From: DATJHM01 sp035493895
GTDB taxonomy: Bacteria > Chloroflexota > Ktedonobacteria > Ktedonobacterales > Ktedonobacteraceae
Length of the DNA stretch: 23,830 nucleotides
NCBI GenBank assembly: GCA_035493895.1
Contig: DATJHM010000007.1
Location: 1-23,830 of the forward strand
Direction: 5' to 3'
Shown here: piece by piece, positions 23,695-23,830 of the stretch
Numbering within the stretch: position 1 is the stretch's first letter
Layout: each line of letters starts with the position of its first letter
Translations under genes and position numbers: made by a program
Notes under the pieces: model-generated
Seen by the model: only the letters and a program-made list of their open reading frames with translations
What the model was told of the DNA's origin: nothing
Database searches by the model: none

Positions 23695-23830
<136 letters not shown>

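Overview
The window most likely comes from a member of the Ktedonobacteria (Chloroflexota). I infer this from style, not from a search: moderate GC content, large proteins combining an N-terminal zinc ribbon, one membrane helix and repeated BACON/Ig-like domains, a phenylalanyl-tRNA synthetase operon under a T-box, and an rRNA operon in which no 23S gene follows the 16S. No phage genes, transposases, CRISPR arrays or integrases are visible; this looks like chromosomal backbone with lineage-specific surface-protein genes.

Layout. 1-5400: the start of a MerR-family regulator (minus, cut by the window edge) with a MerR-type 19-bp-spacer promoter; an unrecognised polytopic membrane protein (+); a membrane family 2 glycosyltransferase (-); and a three-part CopC-CopD-YtkA-like copper protein (+). 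5359-9716: a gamma-carbonic-anhydrase-like hexapeptide protein (-); a translationally coupled pair of a YkfC-like NlpC/P60 peptidase and a class-A-beta-lactamase-fold serine hydrolase (-), both without signal peptides; a proline dehydrogenase with a clear terminator (-); and a LysE/ArgO-type amino-acid exporter (+). 9741-18530: a small conserved-looking ORF (-); a zinc-ribbon/QW-rich/single-helix protein (+); a [2Fe-2S] ferredoxin-like protein with one expected cysteine replaced by aspartate (-); and two large zinc-ribbon/single-helix/BACON-repeat proteins of 808 and 1175 residues (-). 18829-22982: pheT and pheS (-) behind a T-box leader with a UUC specifier, an intrinsic terminator and its own promoter. 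22989-23830: the end of an rRNA operon on the minus strand, in transcription order 16S (3' end only), tRNA-Ile(GAT), tRNA-Ala(TGC), 5S, 5S, terminator.

How the genes relate. pheS and pheT form one regulated unit. The peptidase and the serine hydrolase probably act together on peptidoglycan-derived peptides or a similar small substrate in the cytoplasm. Proline dehydrogenase and the LysE-type exporter are divergent and share a dyad-containing intergenic region. The three zinc-ribbon membrane proteins within about 8 kb share the same plan (cytoplasmic Cys4 ribbon, disordered linker, one helix, exported domain) and are the best candidate here for an undescribed surface or signalling system. Several gene pairs are convergent with very short or overlapping ends. 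All function calls rest on reading motifs by eye.
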